Shown piece after piece: positions 31,019-39,894 of a stretch of 40,326 nt of DNA. The notes under the pieces are model-generated. The model searched no databases. It was not told the DNA's origin and saw only the letters and a list, made by a program, of their open reading frames with translations. Position numbers and translations under genes: made by a program. The stretch is from an uncultured Bacteroidia bacterium (GTDB lineage Bacteria; Bacteroidota; Bacteroidia; Bacteroidales; UBA932). The DNA lies in NCBI GenBank assembly GCA_902781705.1, contig CACZKE010000025.1, positions 1 through 40,326 of the forward strand, read 5' to 3'. Position 1 is the stretch's first letter. Each line of letters begins with the position of its first letter.

Positions 31019-32331
31019 TTCGCGAACAGACTGGCGCTGAGGGCCCTCAGGGCCGCTTCCTTGTCTTCCTCCTTGATGAGGAAGGAAATATTATAGTTGC
31101 TGCCGCCGTAGGAGACCATCCGCACTGGGATGTCCTTCATGGCACTGAGAGCCTTGGACTCGAAGCCCACGTTCTCCCAGTCCATATCGCCCACCACGCA
31201 GATGATGCACATGTCCAGGTCCACGGTCACCGTCCCGTACTTCTTGAGGTCATGGACGATCTCGCCCAGGTAGCGGGTGTCGTCGATGGACATGGAAACG
31301 CCCACCTCGGAGGTGCAGATCATGTCGATGGGGGTCCGGTAACTCTCGAAGATTTCGAACACTTTGCGCAGGAAACCGTGCGCCAGGAGCATCCGGGAGG
31401 ACTTGATCTTGATCGCGACGATGTTGTCCTTCGCCGCCACGGCCTTGATGGTGCCGGGCTCGGGGACGTTGTTGATGAGGGTGCCGGGGGCTTCCGGTTC
31501 CATGGTATTCAGCAGACGGACCGGGATATTGGCATACCGGGCCGGCTGGATGCAGGTCGGGTGCAGGATCTTGGCTCCGAAATAGGCCAACTCAGCCGCT
31601 TCCTCGAAGTGCAGGTGCCGGACCGCTTCCGTATCCTTCACGACGCGCGGGTCGTTGTTGTGCATGCCGTCGATGTCGGTCCAGATCTGGATTTCCTCCA
31701 CGCCCAGGGCCGCTCCCACCAGGGAAGCCGTATAGTCTGAACCGCCCCGCTGGAGATTGTCGATCTCGTCGTGGGCATTCCGGCAGATATAACCCTGGGT
31801 CAGATACAGTTGTGCATCCGGTTTTTCTGCCAGGAGTTGCGTCAGGTGTTCGCGGATATACTCGGCATCCGGCTCGCCCTGGACATCCGTCCGCATGAAA
31901 TCGAGCGCCGGGAGGAGTTCTACGCCAATCCCCTTTTCCTGCATGTACCAGTACATCAGGTGCGTGGAAAGGAGTTCGCCCTGTGCCAGGATGACCTTCT
32001 CCTGCACGGGGCCGAAAAGCTGCTTGGCGAAGGTCCCGAGATAGGAAAAAGTCTCGTGGACAAAGGACCGCGCCTTCTCCGCGTATTCCTCGGTCGCATA
32101 GAGTTCCTTGATGACTTTCAGGTACTTCCCTTCCAGGCGGCTGATCGTGTCGCGCGCCCCCTCGGCATTGTGGTTGTACAGGTAGCCGGCAATCTCCACG
32201 AGCGTGTTCGTGGTGCCCGACATGGCGGACAGGACGACAAGATTCTGTCCGGCGGCGGAGACCAACTCCGCAACGTGCTGCATACGGCCGGCGGTTCCCA
32301 CGGAGGTTCCGCCAAACTTCATGATTTTCAT
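31015..32331 (-). CDS. lysC: Aspartate kinase
   Basis: The 438-residue kinase phosphorylates L-aspartate at the head of the lysine, threonine and methionine pathway. Signatures are KFGGTSVG (about 5-12) at the ATP site, RGGSDYTASLVGAAL in the catalytic domain, and two ACT-type regulatory domains over about the last 150 residues. It has no fused homoserine dehydrogenase. A TTG at 32355 would extend it, but the ATG at 32331 gives the standard MKIMKFGGTSV start. The TAACTTTG box lies 28 nt upstream, divergent from the ketosynthase arm. The leader is too short for a lysine riboswitch. Confidence 0.94.
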   Translation of the reverse strand: MKIMKFGGTSVGTAGRMQHVAELVSAAGQNLVVLSAMSGTTNTLVEIAGYLYNHNAEGARDTISRLEGKYLKVIKELYATEEYAEKARSFVHETFSYLGTFAKQLFGPVQEKVILAQGELLSTHLMYWYMQEKGIGVELLPALDFMRTDVQGEPDAEYIREHLTQLLAEKPDAQLYLTQGYICRNAHDEIDNLQRGGSDYTASLVGAALGVEEIQIWTDIDGMHNNDPRVVKDTEAVRHLHFEEAAELAYFGAKILHPTCIQPARYANIPVRLLNTMEPEAPGTLINNVPEPGTIKAVAAKDNIVAIKIKSSRMLLAHGFLRKVFEIFESYRTPIDMICTSEVGVSMSIDDTRYLGEIVHDLKKYGTVTVDLDMCIICVVGDMDWENVGFESKALSAMKDIPVRMVSYGGSNYNISFLIKEEDKEAALRALSASLFAK

Positions 32332-32359
32332 CGTGTCAAGTTCGTTTCGTTTCAAGGGG

Positions 32360-32367
32360 CAAAGTTA
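32360..32367 (-). promoter_or_regulatory. -7 promoter box of lysC-lysA
   Basis: The minus strand reads TAACTTTG, 28 nt before the lysC ATG. It sits 13 bp from the divergent box at 32381, so the two promoters overlap face to face. Confidence 0.55.
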
Positions 32368-32380
32368 GGTAAAAAATGCG

Positions 32381-32388
32381 TAATTTTG
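32381..32388 (+). promoter_or_regulatory. -7 promoter box of the plus-strand ketosynthase arm
   Basis: TAATTTTG matches TAnnTTTG, 21 nt before the ATG at 32410. Its -33 region would overlap the lysC -7 box, so the two transcripts could compete or be co-regulated. Confidence 0.55.
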
Positions 32389-32409
32389 TAAACTATATCA
32401 AATTGCCAC

Positions 32410-33627
32410 ATGCAAAGAGTCGTCATTACGGGAATGGGTATCTGGTCGTGCCTGGGCACGGGCCTGGAAGAGGTGCGGGATGCGCTGTACAAGGGAAAAT
32501 CCGGGATCGTGCTGGATCCGGTGCGGAAGGAACTGGGGTTCCGGTCGGGACTCACCGCCCTGCTTCCCCAGCCGGACCTGAAAAAGGAACTGCCCCGTTC
32601 CCAGCGCGTCTATATGCCCGAGCCGGCCCAGTACGCCTACTGCGCCACCCGGGATGCCCTGAAACAGGCCGGCATCGACCAGGATTATCTGGACAGCCAC
32701 GAAGTCGGACTGCTGTACGGCAATGACAGTACGGCGGATGCCGTGTACAAGTCCATCTCCAAGATCGTGGAGAAGAAGGACACGATGCTGTGCGGCTCCG
32801 GAGCCATCTTCCAGTCGATGAATTCCACCGTGACGATGAACCTCGGAGTAATCTTCCACCTTAAAGGCATCAACCTAACCGTGTCGGGCGCCTGCGCCAG
32901 CGGGTCCCACGCCATTGGCCTCGGTGCCCTGCTCATCCAGAACGGGCTCCAGGAAATGGTCGTCTGCGGCGGCGCACAGGAGGTCAATCCTGCCGCAACC
33001 GGCTCATTCGACGGCATTTCCGCTTTCTCCACCCGGGAAGACGAGCCCACGAAGGCCAGCCGCCCCTTCGACCGCGACCGCGACGGTCTCGTGCCGGGCG
33101 GCGGTGCGGCGACAGTCATCCTGGAAAGTTACGAATCTGCCGTGAAACGGGGAGCGCCTATCCTCGCCGAAGTCCTCGGCTACGGTTTCTCCGCCAATGG
33201 CGACCATATCTCCTCCCCCAATGTGGACGGTCCGGCCCGGTCCCTCGAAATGGCCATCCGGCGCGCCGGCATCGACCTCCGGGAGATCGGCTATGTCAAT
33301 GCCCATGCGACATCCACCCATGTCGGCGACGCGAACGAGGCCAAGGCCATCGCGCGGGTGTTCGGCGAAAGGAGCGTGCCGGTGACATCGACCAAGAGCC
33401 AGACCGGACATGAGATGTGGATGGCCGGCGCCAGCGAGATCGTCTATTCCATCCTGATGATGAAGGGCGGTTTCATCGCCGGAAACATCAATTTCGAGCA
33501 CCCGGACGAGGATTCGGAAAAACTGTGGATTCCAGCGGAAACCCTTGAGCATCAGTTCGATACATTCCTGTCCAATTCTTTCGGCTTCGGCGGTACCAAT
33601 TCCACGCTCATCGTCCGGAATGTCTGA
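32410..33627 (+). CDS. Beta-ketoacyl-ACP synthase (FabF-like, ApeO-type)
   Basis: The 405-residue condensing enzyme has Cys162 in VSGACASGSHAIG, His299 in NAHATSTHVGDANE and His334 in SQTGHEMWMAG, a complete triad. The ACASGSH and GHEMWMAG forms differ from housekeeping FabF (ACATSAH, GHLLGAAG in my memory) and fit the ketosynthases of aryl polyene clusters. It begins a three-gene plus-strand operon and overlaps the FAD oxidoreductase by 8 nt. It likely supplies the first or bulk elongation steps of the same pathway as the minus-strand operon. Confidence 0.9.
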   Translation: MQRVVITGMGIWSCLGTGLEEVRDALYKGKSGIVLDPVRKELGFRSGLTALLPQPDLKKELPRSQRVYMPEPAQYAYCATRDALKQAGIDQDYLDSHEVGLLYGNDSTADAVYKSISKIVEKKDTMLCGSGAIFQSMNSTVTMNLGVIFHLKGINLTVSGACASGSHAIGLGALLIQNGLQEMVVCGGAQEVNPAATGSFDGISAFSTREDEPTKASRPFDRDRDGLVPGGGAATVILESYESAVKRGAPILAEVLGYGFSANGDHISSPNVDGPARSLEMAIRRAGIDLREIGYVNAHATSTHVGDANEAKAIARVFGERSVPVTSTKSQTGHEMWMAGASEIVYSILMMKGGFIAGNINFEHPDEDSEKLWIPAETLEHQFDTFLSNSFGFGGTNSTLIVRNV

Positions 33628-34720
33628 TGCCGTGGTCATAGGGGCGGGGCTCGGCGGCCTCCTCTCGGGCGTCATCCTGTCCCGGGCGGGCTACCATGTC
33701 ACGATCCTGGAAAAAGGGGCCAGACCCGGCGGCTGCCTCCAGACCTTCACCCGCGACGGACTCCGGTTCGACACCGGTTTCCACTCCGTCGCCGGCCTGG
33801 AGGAAGGCGGCCCGCTGGAGCGGATTTTCCGCCCGCTGGGGCTGATGGACCTCCCCTGGGAGCATGTGGAAGAGACCGACGAGATTGTCCTGGACGGAGT
33901 CTCCCACCGACTGACTGAACTTTCGTATCCCGTCGGAAACGCCCTCCGGCTCTCTTCCCCGGATGCGACGGAAGAAGAATACGAGCATGTGATGGGCCCC
34001 TACCGGAAAGGCTCCTGGCGACTTCCTGCGGGCGATCTGATTGTCGACCGCCTCGCGGAACAGATCCGCGGAGAGATCCGGACCGGCTGCGCCGTGACGG
34101 CCATCGAGCCGGGCCTTGTCCGGTGCGAGGACGGAAGCACCTGCGAAGGAACCATCGTCTCCGACATCCATCCCCGCCTCACGTTCGGGATGTTCCGGGG
34201 GCATGTCCGTCCCTCCTACCTGCACCGCCTGCAGGTTCTGGAAGACGGACCCGGCATCTTTACGGTCTATTGCCGATTGCAGCCGGAAACCCTTCCCTAT
34301 CGGCCCTGGAGTACGACTTACGACGGAAACCTGATGCTCCATTACGGGAATCCGGACAGCCAGGGATTCGCCCGGAGTGCGGACCTGCTTACCTTCTGCG
34401 ACGTTCCCGTTCCGGACCGTAACGCGCTGGCAGACAGGATGATCCAGCGTATTCCCGGTCTCGCTCCGGCCGTCATGAAATACTGGACCAGCACCCCAGC
34501 CACCTGGGAACGCTATACCGGAACGCCCGGCGGAACCGCCTTCGGCATCCGGAAAAAGGACGCCTCCTGCTATGTCCACCCGCGGACTCCGGTACCGGGA
34601 CTCTTCCTGACCGGCCAGAACTGTGGCCTGCACGGGGTCCTGGGCGTTTCGGAGACCGCCCTCCTCACTTGCCGGGAAATCCTCGGCGAAACAACCTTGA
34701 ACCAAATCCTGCAGTCATGA
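33620..34720 (+). CDS. CrtI-like NAD(P)/FAD-dependent oxidoreductase
   Basis: The 366-residue protein starts with a dinucleotide-binding fold, VVIGAGLGGLLSGVILSRAG, then EKGARPGGCLQTF. It ends with LFLTGQNCGLHGVLGVSETAL, the FAD-closing motif of phytoene-desaturase-like enzymes. At 366 residues it is shorter than carotene desaturases (about 490), so the substrate-binding part is reduced. Family members desaturate, isomerise or saturate isoprenoid chains; here a role in polyene chain or head-group redox chemistry is inferred from context only. Both ends overlap neighbours (8 nt with the ketosynthase, ATGA with FabG). Confidence 0.82.
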   Translation: MSDAVVIGAGLGGLLSGVILSRAGYHVTILEKGARPGGCLQTFTRDGLRFDTGFHSVAGLEEGGPLERIFRPLGLMDLPWEHVEETDEIVLDGVSHRLTELSYPVGNALRLSSPDATEEEYEHVMGPYRKGSWRLPAGDLIVDRLAEQIRGEIRTGCAVTAIEPGLVRCEDGSTCEGTIVSDIHPRLTFGMFRGHVRPSYLHRLQVLEDGPGIFTVYCRLQPETLPYRPWSTTYDGNLMLHYGNPDSQGFARSADLLTFCDVPVPDRNALADRMIQRIPGLAPAVMKYWTSTPATWERYTGTPGGTAFGIRKKDASCYVHPRTPVPGLFLTGQNCGLHGVLGVSETALLTCREILGETTLNQILQS

Positions 34721-35436
34721 AAACCGCACTCGTCACCGGCGGCAGCCGCGGCATCGGCCGCGCCGTCGCCATCCGCCTCGCCGCCATGGGCTATCACGTC
34801 CTCATCAACTTTGTTTCCAACGAAAATGCGGCCCGGGAAACGCTGGAAGCCATCGGAGGGCAGGGCGAACTGCTCCGGTTCGATGTCGGGGATCCCGAAG
34901 CCGTCCACGCCGCCATCGCGGAGTGGCAGGCGGCGCATCCGGAGGATTACATCGAAGTGCTGGTGAACAACGCCGGCATCCGCCGGGATAACCTGATGGT
35001 GTTCATGGAAAAGGAGGAATGGGCCTCTGTCATCGACACCAACCTCGGGAGTTTCTACCACGTCACCAAGGAAGTCCTTCAGCCCATGGTCCTGCACAAG
35101 TACGGCCGCATCGTCAATGTCGCCTCCCTCAGCGGCATCAAGGGACTGCCGGGGCAGGTGAACTATTCCGCCGCCAAGGGCGGACTCATCGCCGCGACCA
35201 AGGCCCTCGCGCAGGAAGTCGCCCGGAAGAAGGTGACTGTCAATGCCGTAGCCCCCGGATTCATCACCACCGACATGACGGACGGCCTGGACGAAGCCGC
35301 CCTGAAAAAAGACATTCCGGCCGCCCGTTTCGGACGACCGGAAGAGGTCGCTGCCGCCGTCGCCTTCCTCGCCTCCCAGGATGCTTCCTACATCACGGGC
35401 GAGTGCATCAGCGTGAACGGCGGTCTCTACACCTAA
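34717..35436 (+). CDS. 3-oxoacyl-ACP reductase (FabG-like SDR)
   Basis: The 239-residue short-chain dehydrogenase has the NADPH motif TGGSRGIG (7-14), NNAG (84-87), and the catalytic Ser137, Tyr150 and Lys154 in NVASLSGIKGLPGQVNYSAAKGG. It would reduce 3-oxoacyl-ACP made by the cluster's ketosynthases before dehydration. The ATG overlaps the upstream stop. The 3' end overlaps the alpha-galactosidase gene by 4 nt on the other strand (CTAA). Confidence 0.9.
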   Translation: MKTALVTGGSRGIGRAVAIRLAAMGYHVLINFVSNENAARETLEAIGGQGELLRFDVGDPEAVHAAIAEWQAAHPEDYIEVLVNNAGIRRDNLMVFMEKEEWASVIDTNLGSFYHVTKEVLQPMVLHKYGRIVNVASLSGIKGLPGQVNYSAAKGGLIAATKALAQEVARKKVTVNAVAPGFITTDMTDGLDEAALKKDIPAARFGRPEEVAAAVAFLASQDASYITGECISVNGGLYT

Positions 35437-37682
35437 TCGGCTTCCAGATAGAACACGCCGCTGTCGAAGGTCTTGAGAAGGGCGGGATTGAAGCCGCCGT
35501 TCATCAGGAAGTCACCGGCATGGACTTTTCCGGAGCCCCACCAGGAGGAACGGTCCACATTGAGTTCCGTCACCTTGTATTTGCGGGACGGATCCAGGCC
35601 GTCCAGGCGGAAGGAATGGGCACCGACGGCGCGGTTCTGGTACTTGGTGCAATACGCAAACACGACCGCACGTCGCTGATCCTGAGACACATACATCAAG
35701 GCATAATAGTCCCCGTCATAGGGTGAGGCCAGGCGGTAAACGTCCCCGGTGAAAACCAGGTCGCGGTACTGCTTGTAGGAACGGATGCAGCGGTCCGCCA
35801 GGGCGCGCTCCCCTTCCGTCAGGTTCCGGGGCTGGAGTTCCATGCCCAGCCGGCCGGAGCAGGCAATGTCGAAGCGGAACTTCAGGGGCGTCACGTTGCC
35901 GGTCTGATGGTTCGGAACGGCCGACACGTGGGAGGCCATCACGCAGGCGGGATAGATGAGGTTCGTCGCATACTGGATGAACACACGCGTGAAGGCGTCC
36001 GTATTGTCGCTGGTCCAGATCTCGTTGAAATACTTCAAGGCGCCGTAGTCCACCCGGCCGCCGCCCGAAGAGCAGCACTGGACGATGACTTCGGGATACT
36101 TTTCACGCAGCCGGCGCATCACGTTGTAGATTCCTTGCGCATACTCCACGAAGAAACGGTCCTGCTCCGCGCCCAGGTATTCGCTGCCCGCATTGGCCAC
36201 GATCCGGTTGCAGTCCCACTTGATGTAGTCGATCTTGTCCGACAACTGCATCGTGTTGTCGAAGATGCCGTACACGAAATCCTGCACGGCCGGATTGCTC
36301 AGGTCCAGTACCCATTGGTTCCGGCTTTGGTAGATCTCCCTGCCCGGGCTCTGGACAACCCATTCCGGGTGTGCATGGGCGAGGTTACTCTGGGGATTGA
36401 CCATCTCCGGTTCGATCCAGATTCCGAACTTCAGTCCCTTGTCATGGGCATAGGAAGCCACATAATCAATTCCTTCCGGGAGTTTGGCCGTATTGACTTC
36501 CCAGTCGCCGAGGCCGGCGTCGTCCCCGTTGCGGGGATAATCCTTCGCAAACCATCCGTCGTCCAGGACGAACATCTCGAGGCCCATGGCCGCGGCGTCG
36601 TCGATCATCCGGAGCAGGGTTTCGGTCGTGAAGGTGAAATAGGCACCTTCCCAACTGTTCAGGAGCGTGGGATTGACCTGACCGCCCGCATACACTCCGT
36701 AGTTCCGGGCCCAGGCGTGCAGATTCCGGGAGGCCTGGCCGGCCCCCCGCTGCGAGAAGGTGTAGATGAAATCGGGCGTGACGAAAGTCTGCCCGGGAGC
36801 CAGTTTGTAGGCCGATGCATACGGGCTGATGCCGGAAAGAATATTCAGCCGTCCGGACTCGTCCATCTCGAAGGAAAGGCGGAAGTTGCCGCTCCACGCC
36901 AGGGCTCCGGCAACGACCTCACCGGTCGTTTCTTCCAGGCGGTCCGTATTGAGACTCACCAGGAAAGAAGGATTGTTGCACTGCGTGACCTGCGTACCGC
37001 GGCGGGATTCGATGACTTTGGTGTCGTGGGTCAGGAGTTCGCCGTCCATCTGCATCTCATCGGCCCAGCCGCCATGGAAATGCGTGAGATAATATTTGTC
37101 GGCATCCAGATAGAGGGAGCCGGACGCATAGTTCTGAAGTTCGACGGCCTGTTTGCCGCCATTCAGGATCTCCGTATGCGTGACGATGACGTCCTCCTTC
37201 TGATAAGCGTCATAGACGATTTTGACTTCCAGAAACGTAACGTAGTCTTTCAGAAGGATTTCCGTCGTGATGACGTTTCCTTTTTCATGGACCTCGTGCC
37301 CCGCATAATACAGTTCAGTATTGTGGTAGCCGTCGGCATACTTCACATGGAGGGCCGGCTCGCCGACATAGCGGCCGCCGGCGGTAGGATAGGCCATGGG
37401 ACCGCTTCCGTTGTCGTCGGAACGATAGGTGAAATAGTCCAGATAGGCATTCGGATCGGCAATGAGGGCGCCGAAATGCAGGGTCTGGAGGACGCCGTTC
37501 TCCTGGACACGGAGAATGAGTTGGGTATGGGCGGTCTCCACGGGAATTACCTGTCGCATCACCGCCGGAATCTCTACGACCGTATGGTTGTAGGGTTTCT
37601 TCTTCTCTTTCCGCGCCGATGCGGACGGTGCGACGACCACAAAAGCCAAAACGCTGAGCAGTAATAATTTAGAAGTTTTCAT
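35433..37682 (-). CDS. GH36 alpha-galactosidase
   Basis: The 749-residue secreted enzyme (signal peptide to about residue 23, SASA) hydrolyses terminal alpha-galactosides such as raffinose-type sugars or galactomannan side chains. It has an N-terminal beta-sandwich, a TIM barrel with VLDDGWF, nucleophile Asp490 in DYIKWDCNR, and acid/base Asp559 in WTSDNTD. CCSSGGGRVDYG lies before it and a C-terminal beta domain follows. It starts 6 nt after the peptidase stop, so it is expressed from the promoter at 39770. Export to the periplasm is likely. No SusC/D genes adjoin it. Confidence 0.94.
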   Translation of the reverse strand: MKTSKLLLLSVLAFVVVAPSASARKEKKKPYNHTVVEIPAVMRQVIPVETAHTQLILRVQENGVLQTLHFGALIADPNAYLDYFTYRSDDNGSGPMAYPTAGGRYVGEPALHVKYADGYHNTELYYAGHEVHEKGNVITTEILLKDYVTFLEVKIVYDAYQKEDVIVTHTEILNGGKQAVELQNYASGSLYLDADKYYLTHFHGGWADEMQMDGELLTHDTKVIESRRGTQVTQCNNPSFLVSLNTDRLEETTGEVVAGALAWSGNFRLSFEMDESGRLNILSGISPYASAYKLAPGQTFVTPDFIYTFSQRGAGQASRNLHAWARNYGVYAGGQVNPTLLNSWEGAYFTFTTETLLRMIDDAAAMGLEMFVLDDGWFAKDYPRNGDDAGLGDWEVNTAKLPEGIDYVASYAHDKGLKFGIWIEPEMVNPQSNLAHAHPEWVVQSPGREIYQSRNQWVLDLSNPAVQDFVYGIFDNTMQLSDKIDYIKWDCNRIVANAGSEYLGAEQDRFFVEYAQGIYNVMRRLREKYPEVIVQCCSSGGGRVDYGALKYFNEIWTSDNTDAFTRVFIQYATNLIYPACVMASHVSAVPNHQTGNVTPLKFRFDIACSGRLGMELQPRNLTEGERALADRCIRSYKQYRDLVFTGDVYRLASPYDGDYYALMYVSQDQRRAVVFAYCTKYQNRAVGAHSFRLDGLDPSRKYKVTELNVDRSSWWGSGKVHAGDFLMNGGFNPALLKTFDSGVFYLEAD

Positions 37683-37688
37683 AATTGA

Positions 37689-39749
37689 TCAGTCGACAAA
37701 AGACATTTCATCGAACAGGTAGGAGGCGTGACCGATCTGGTCCACGACGAAAAGGAGATAGCGGATATCCAGGGAGATATTCCGGCAGATTTCAGGATCA
37801 TAGGCAATGTCGCTCATGGTTCCCTCCCAGACACGGTCGAAATTGATGCCGATGAGGTTGCCGTCGGCATTGATGACGGGACTTCCGGAATTCCCGCCGG
37901 TCGTATGGTTCGTCGCCAGGAAGCATACCGGCTGGTTTTCGAAGCCGCCCCGGGCATAAATATCGCGGAGTGTCTGCGGGATATTGTAGTCGAAGATGTC
38001 CGGATTGTCCTTCTCGATGATGCCCTTGAGGGTCGAGACGGGATGATAGTAGGCCCCGTCGTAAGGCTCATAACCAGCCACTTGCCCATAGGCGATGCGG
38101 AGGGTCAGGTTCGCATCGGGATAGAAATCGCGCTGCGGCTCGAAGTCCATCTGTCCCTGCATATAGGTCCGGTTGGCAACGCGGAGGGCCGCACCGGTTT
38201 CCTGGATGACGGGATAGATATCCTTCCGGTACCAGTCCAGGAAGGCGGCATAAAGTTGGAGCGCCGGATCCCCGCTGATGTCATCCGAAGGAGTCAGCGC
38301 TTCCACCTTGGCACGGTCCGTAAAGAGGGAACGGCCGTAAAGATCGTCCTTCCAGGCCTGTACGGAGCCATATCGGGCAAGTTGCTCCCGGAACCAGGCC
38401 GGCTGGGATTCCACCGGGACATTCTTCCCAAAGGAGGTGATCATCGCCACGAAGATTTCCTCGTCGATGGGCTGGTAATAATCCTTGTAGAAACTCTCGA
38501 CCAGGTCCTTCGTCGGATTTCCGGCCCGCAGGCGGGCCTGGATGCCGGATGCGAACTGCAGCAGCTCGATGGTCCGGACGGTCTCATTGTAATACTCGTA
38601 AGCCAGATAAGTGGGATTGCGACGGGCATAGAGGTCATGGAGTTCGCTAGTAATCCCCTCATAACGAGTTCCTTTCGCCCACTCATCGAACCGACGCTCG
38701 AAATCCTGCTTGGAAGCGACGGTATGCATCCGCCTGATTCCCTTTTCTTCACCCTGCCACTTTTTCCAGGCGTTGGAGACGGAGGCATTCTTGGAGGAAT
38801 ACTGGATCCGAACGGCCTGGGAGGCGGACATATACTTCTTCTGGATGTCCAGCCGCTGGGTACGGAGGGCGATCTTTGCCGGATCGGACTGCTCGGCGAC
38901 ATAGCGGACCTGGTCGGACAGAACATATTCCTGCGTGCTGCCGGGGCAGCCATAGACAAAGGTGAAATCCCCTTCCTTCACGCCTGCACGGGAGATCTTG
39001 AAGAACTTCTTAGGCCGATACGGGACATTGTCCGGGGAATAGTCGGCCGGATTGTTGTCCTTGTCGGCATAGACGCGGAAGATGGAGAAATCCCCCGTAT
39101 GGCGCGGCCACATCCAGTTGTCGGTATCCCCGCCGAACTTGCCGATGGAAGAAGGCGGAGCGCCCACCAGCCGGACATCGCGGAATACCTTGAACACGAA
39201 AAGGTAATACTGGTTCCCGTAGAAAAGGGCTTCCACATCGGCCCGGAGACCCTTCGAAGCATCCGTGGATTCGCGAACGAGCCGGTCGGAATTGACCTTG
39301 ACGACCGAGTCGCGCTGCGCTTCCGTCATCCCGGGCTCATAACCCTTGAGCACCAGCTCCGTCACTTCGTCCATATGATCCAGGAAACTGACAGTCAATC
39401 CCTTGTTCGGCAGTTCTTCGCCACGGTTCATCGCCCAGAAGCCATCTTTCAGATAGTCGTGCTCCACGCTGCTGTGCCGCTGGATATAACTGTAGCCACA
39501 GTGATGGTTCGTCAGAAGAAGGCCCTCGTTCGAGACAAGTTCACCGGTACATCCGCCCCCGAACAGGACAACGGCATCCTTGAGCGACGCCTGGTTCACA
39601 CTGTACACATCCTCGGCCGTCAAGCGGAATCCCTTGGCCTGCATATCCCCGATCCGCTGCCCGATCAGCGCCGGCAACCACATCCCCTCGTCCGCCATCG
39701 CAGGAATGACAGACATGAAAGTGACAAGTAAAAAAAATACCTTTTTCAT
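37689..39749 (-). CDS. dpp11: S46 dipeptidyl-peptidase, DPP11 type (Asp/Glu-specific)
   Basis: The 686-residue exported serine peptidase (signal peptide to about residue 19) removes dipeptides from peptide N-termini in the periplasm. It has the His motif TNHHCGY (about 82-83), DNWMWPRHTGDF for the Asp region, and Ser621 in GGNSGSPV. Arg639 in NFDRVWEGTMSD is 18 residues after the Ser. That equals the spacing of Ser655 and Arg673 in Porphyromonas gingivalis DPP11, where the Arg selects acidic P1 residues; DPP7 has Gly there. An upstream in-frame start is less likely than the ATG at 39749, which begins a clean signal peptide. Confidence 0.93.
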   Translation of the reverse strand: MKKVFFLLVTFMSVIPAMADEGMWLPALIGQRIGDMQAKGFRLTAEDVYSVNQASLKDAVVLFGGGCTGELVSNEGLLLTNHHCGYSYIQRHSSVEHDYLKDGFWAMNRGEELPNKGLTVSFLDHMDEVTELVLKGYEPGMTEAQRDSVVKVNSDRLVRESTDASKGLRADVEALFYGNQYYLFVFKVFRDVRLVGAPPSSIGKFGGDTDNWMWPRHTGDFSIFRVYADKDNNPADYSPDNVPYRPKKFFKISRAGVKEGDFTFVYGCPGSTQEYVLSDQVRYVAEQSDPAKIALRTQRLDIQKKYMSASQAVRIQYSSKNASVSNAWKKWQGEEKGIRRMHTVASKQDFERRFDEWAKGTRYEGITSELHDLYARRNPTYLAYEYYNETVRTIELLQFASGIQARLRAGNPTKDLVESFYKDYYQPIDEEIFVAMITSFGKNVPVESQPAWFREQLARYGSVQAWKDDLYGRSLFTDRAKVEALTPSDDISGDPALQLYAAFLDWYRKDIYPVIQETGAALRVANRTYMQGQMDFEPQRDFYPDANLTLRIAYGQVAGYEPYDGAYYHPVSTLKGIIEKDNPDIFDYNIPQTLRDIYARGGFENQPVCFLATNHTTGGNSGSPVINADGNLIGINFDRVWEGTMSDIAYDPEICRNISLDIRYLLFVVDQIGHASYLFDEMSFVD

Positions 39750-39769
39750 GAAAACCTTTTTACTTTTTA

Positions 39770-39800
39770 CAAAAGTATAAAGAAATAGCAATTAATTCAA
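39770..39800 (-). promoter_or_regulatory. Promoter of the DPP11-GH36 operon
   Basis: On the minus strand TTG (39798-39800), 20 nt, TACTTTTG (39770-39777). Both elements and the spacing fit the Bacteroidetes consensus. The box is 20 nt before the ATG at 39749, and the leader contains AAAAAGG. Confidence 0.72.
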
Positions 39801-39843
39801 GCCAAAAGGCGAGGTTCTGAACCGGGATCAAATGACACATCCA

Positions 39844-39874
39844 ACCGGCTCCCCTCACGGGAGTCGGTTTTTTT
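39844..39874 (+). terminator. Orphan intrinsic terminator
   Basis: ACCGGCTCCC (39844-39853) pairs with GGGAGTCGGT (39859-39868) around a 5-nt loop, with one G-U wobble on this strand, and is followed by a run of seven T (39868-39874). It is oriented for plus-strand transcripts, yet no plus-strand gene lies upstream; the flanking genes are both on the minus strand. Confidence 0.7.
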
Positions 39875-39894
39875 GTCGACTGCTACGACCTCAT

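Noticed and set aside
32332-32409. Lysine riboswitch before lysC
   Set aside because: The predicted lysC leader is only about 25 nt, far too short for the lysine aptamer.
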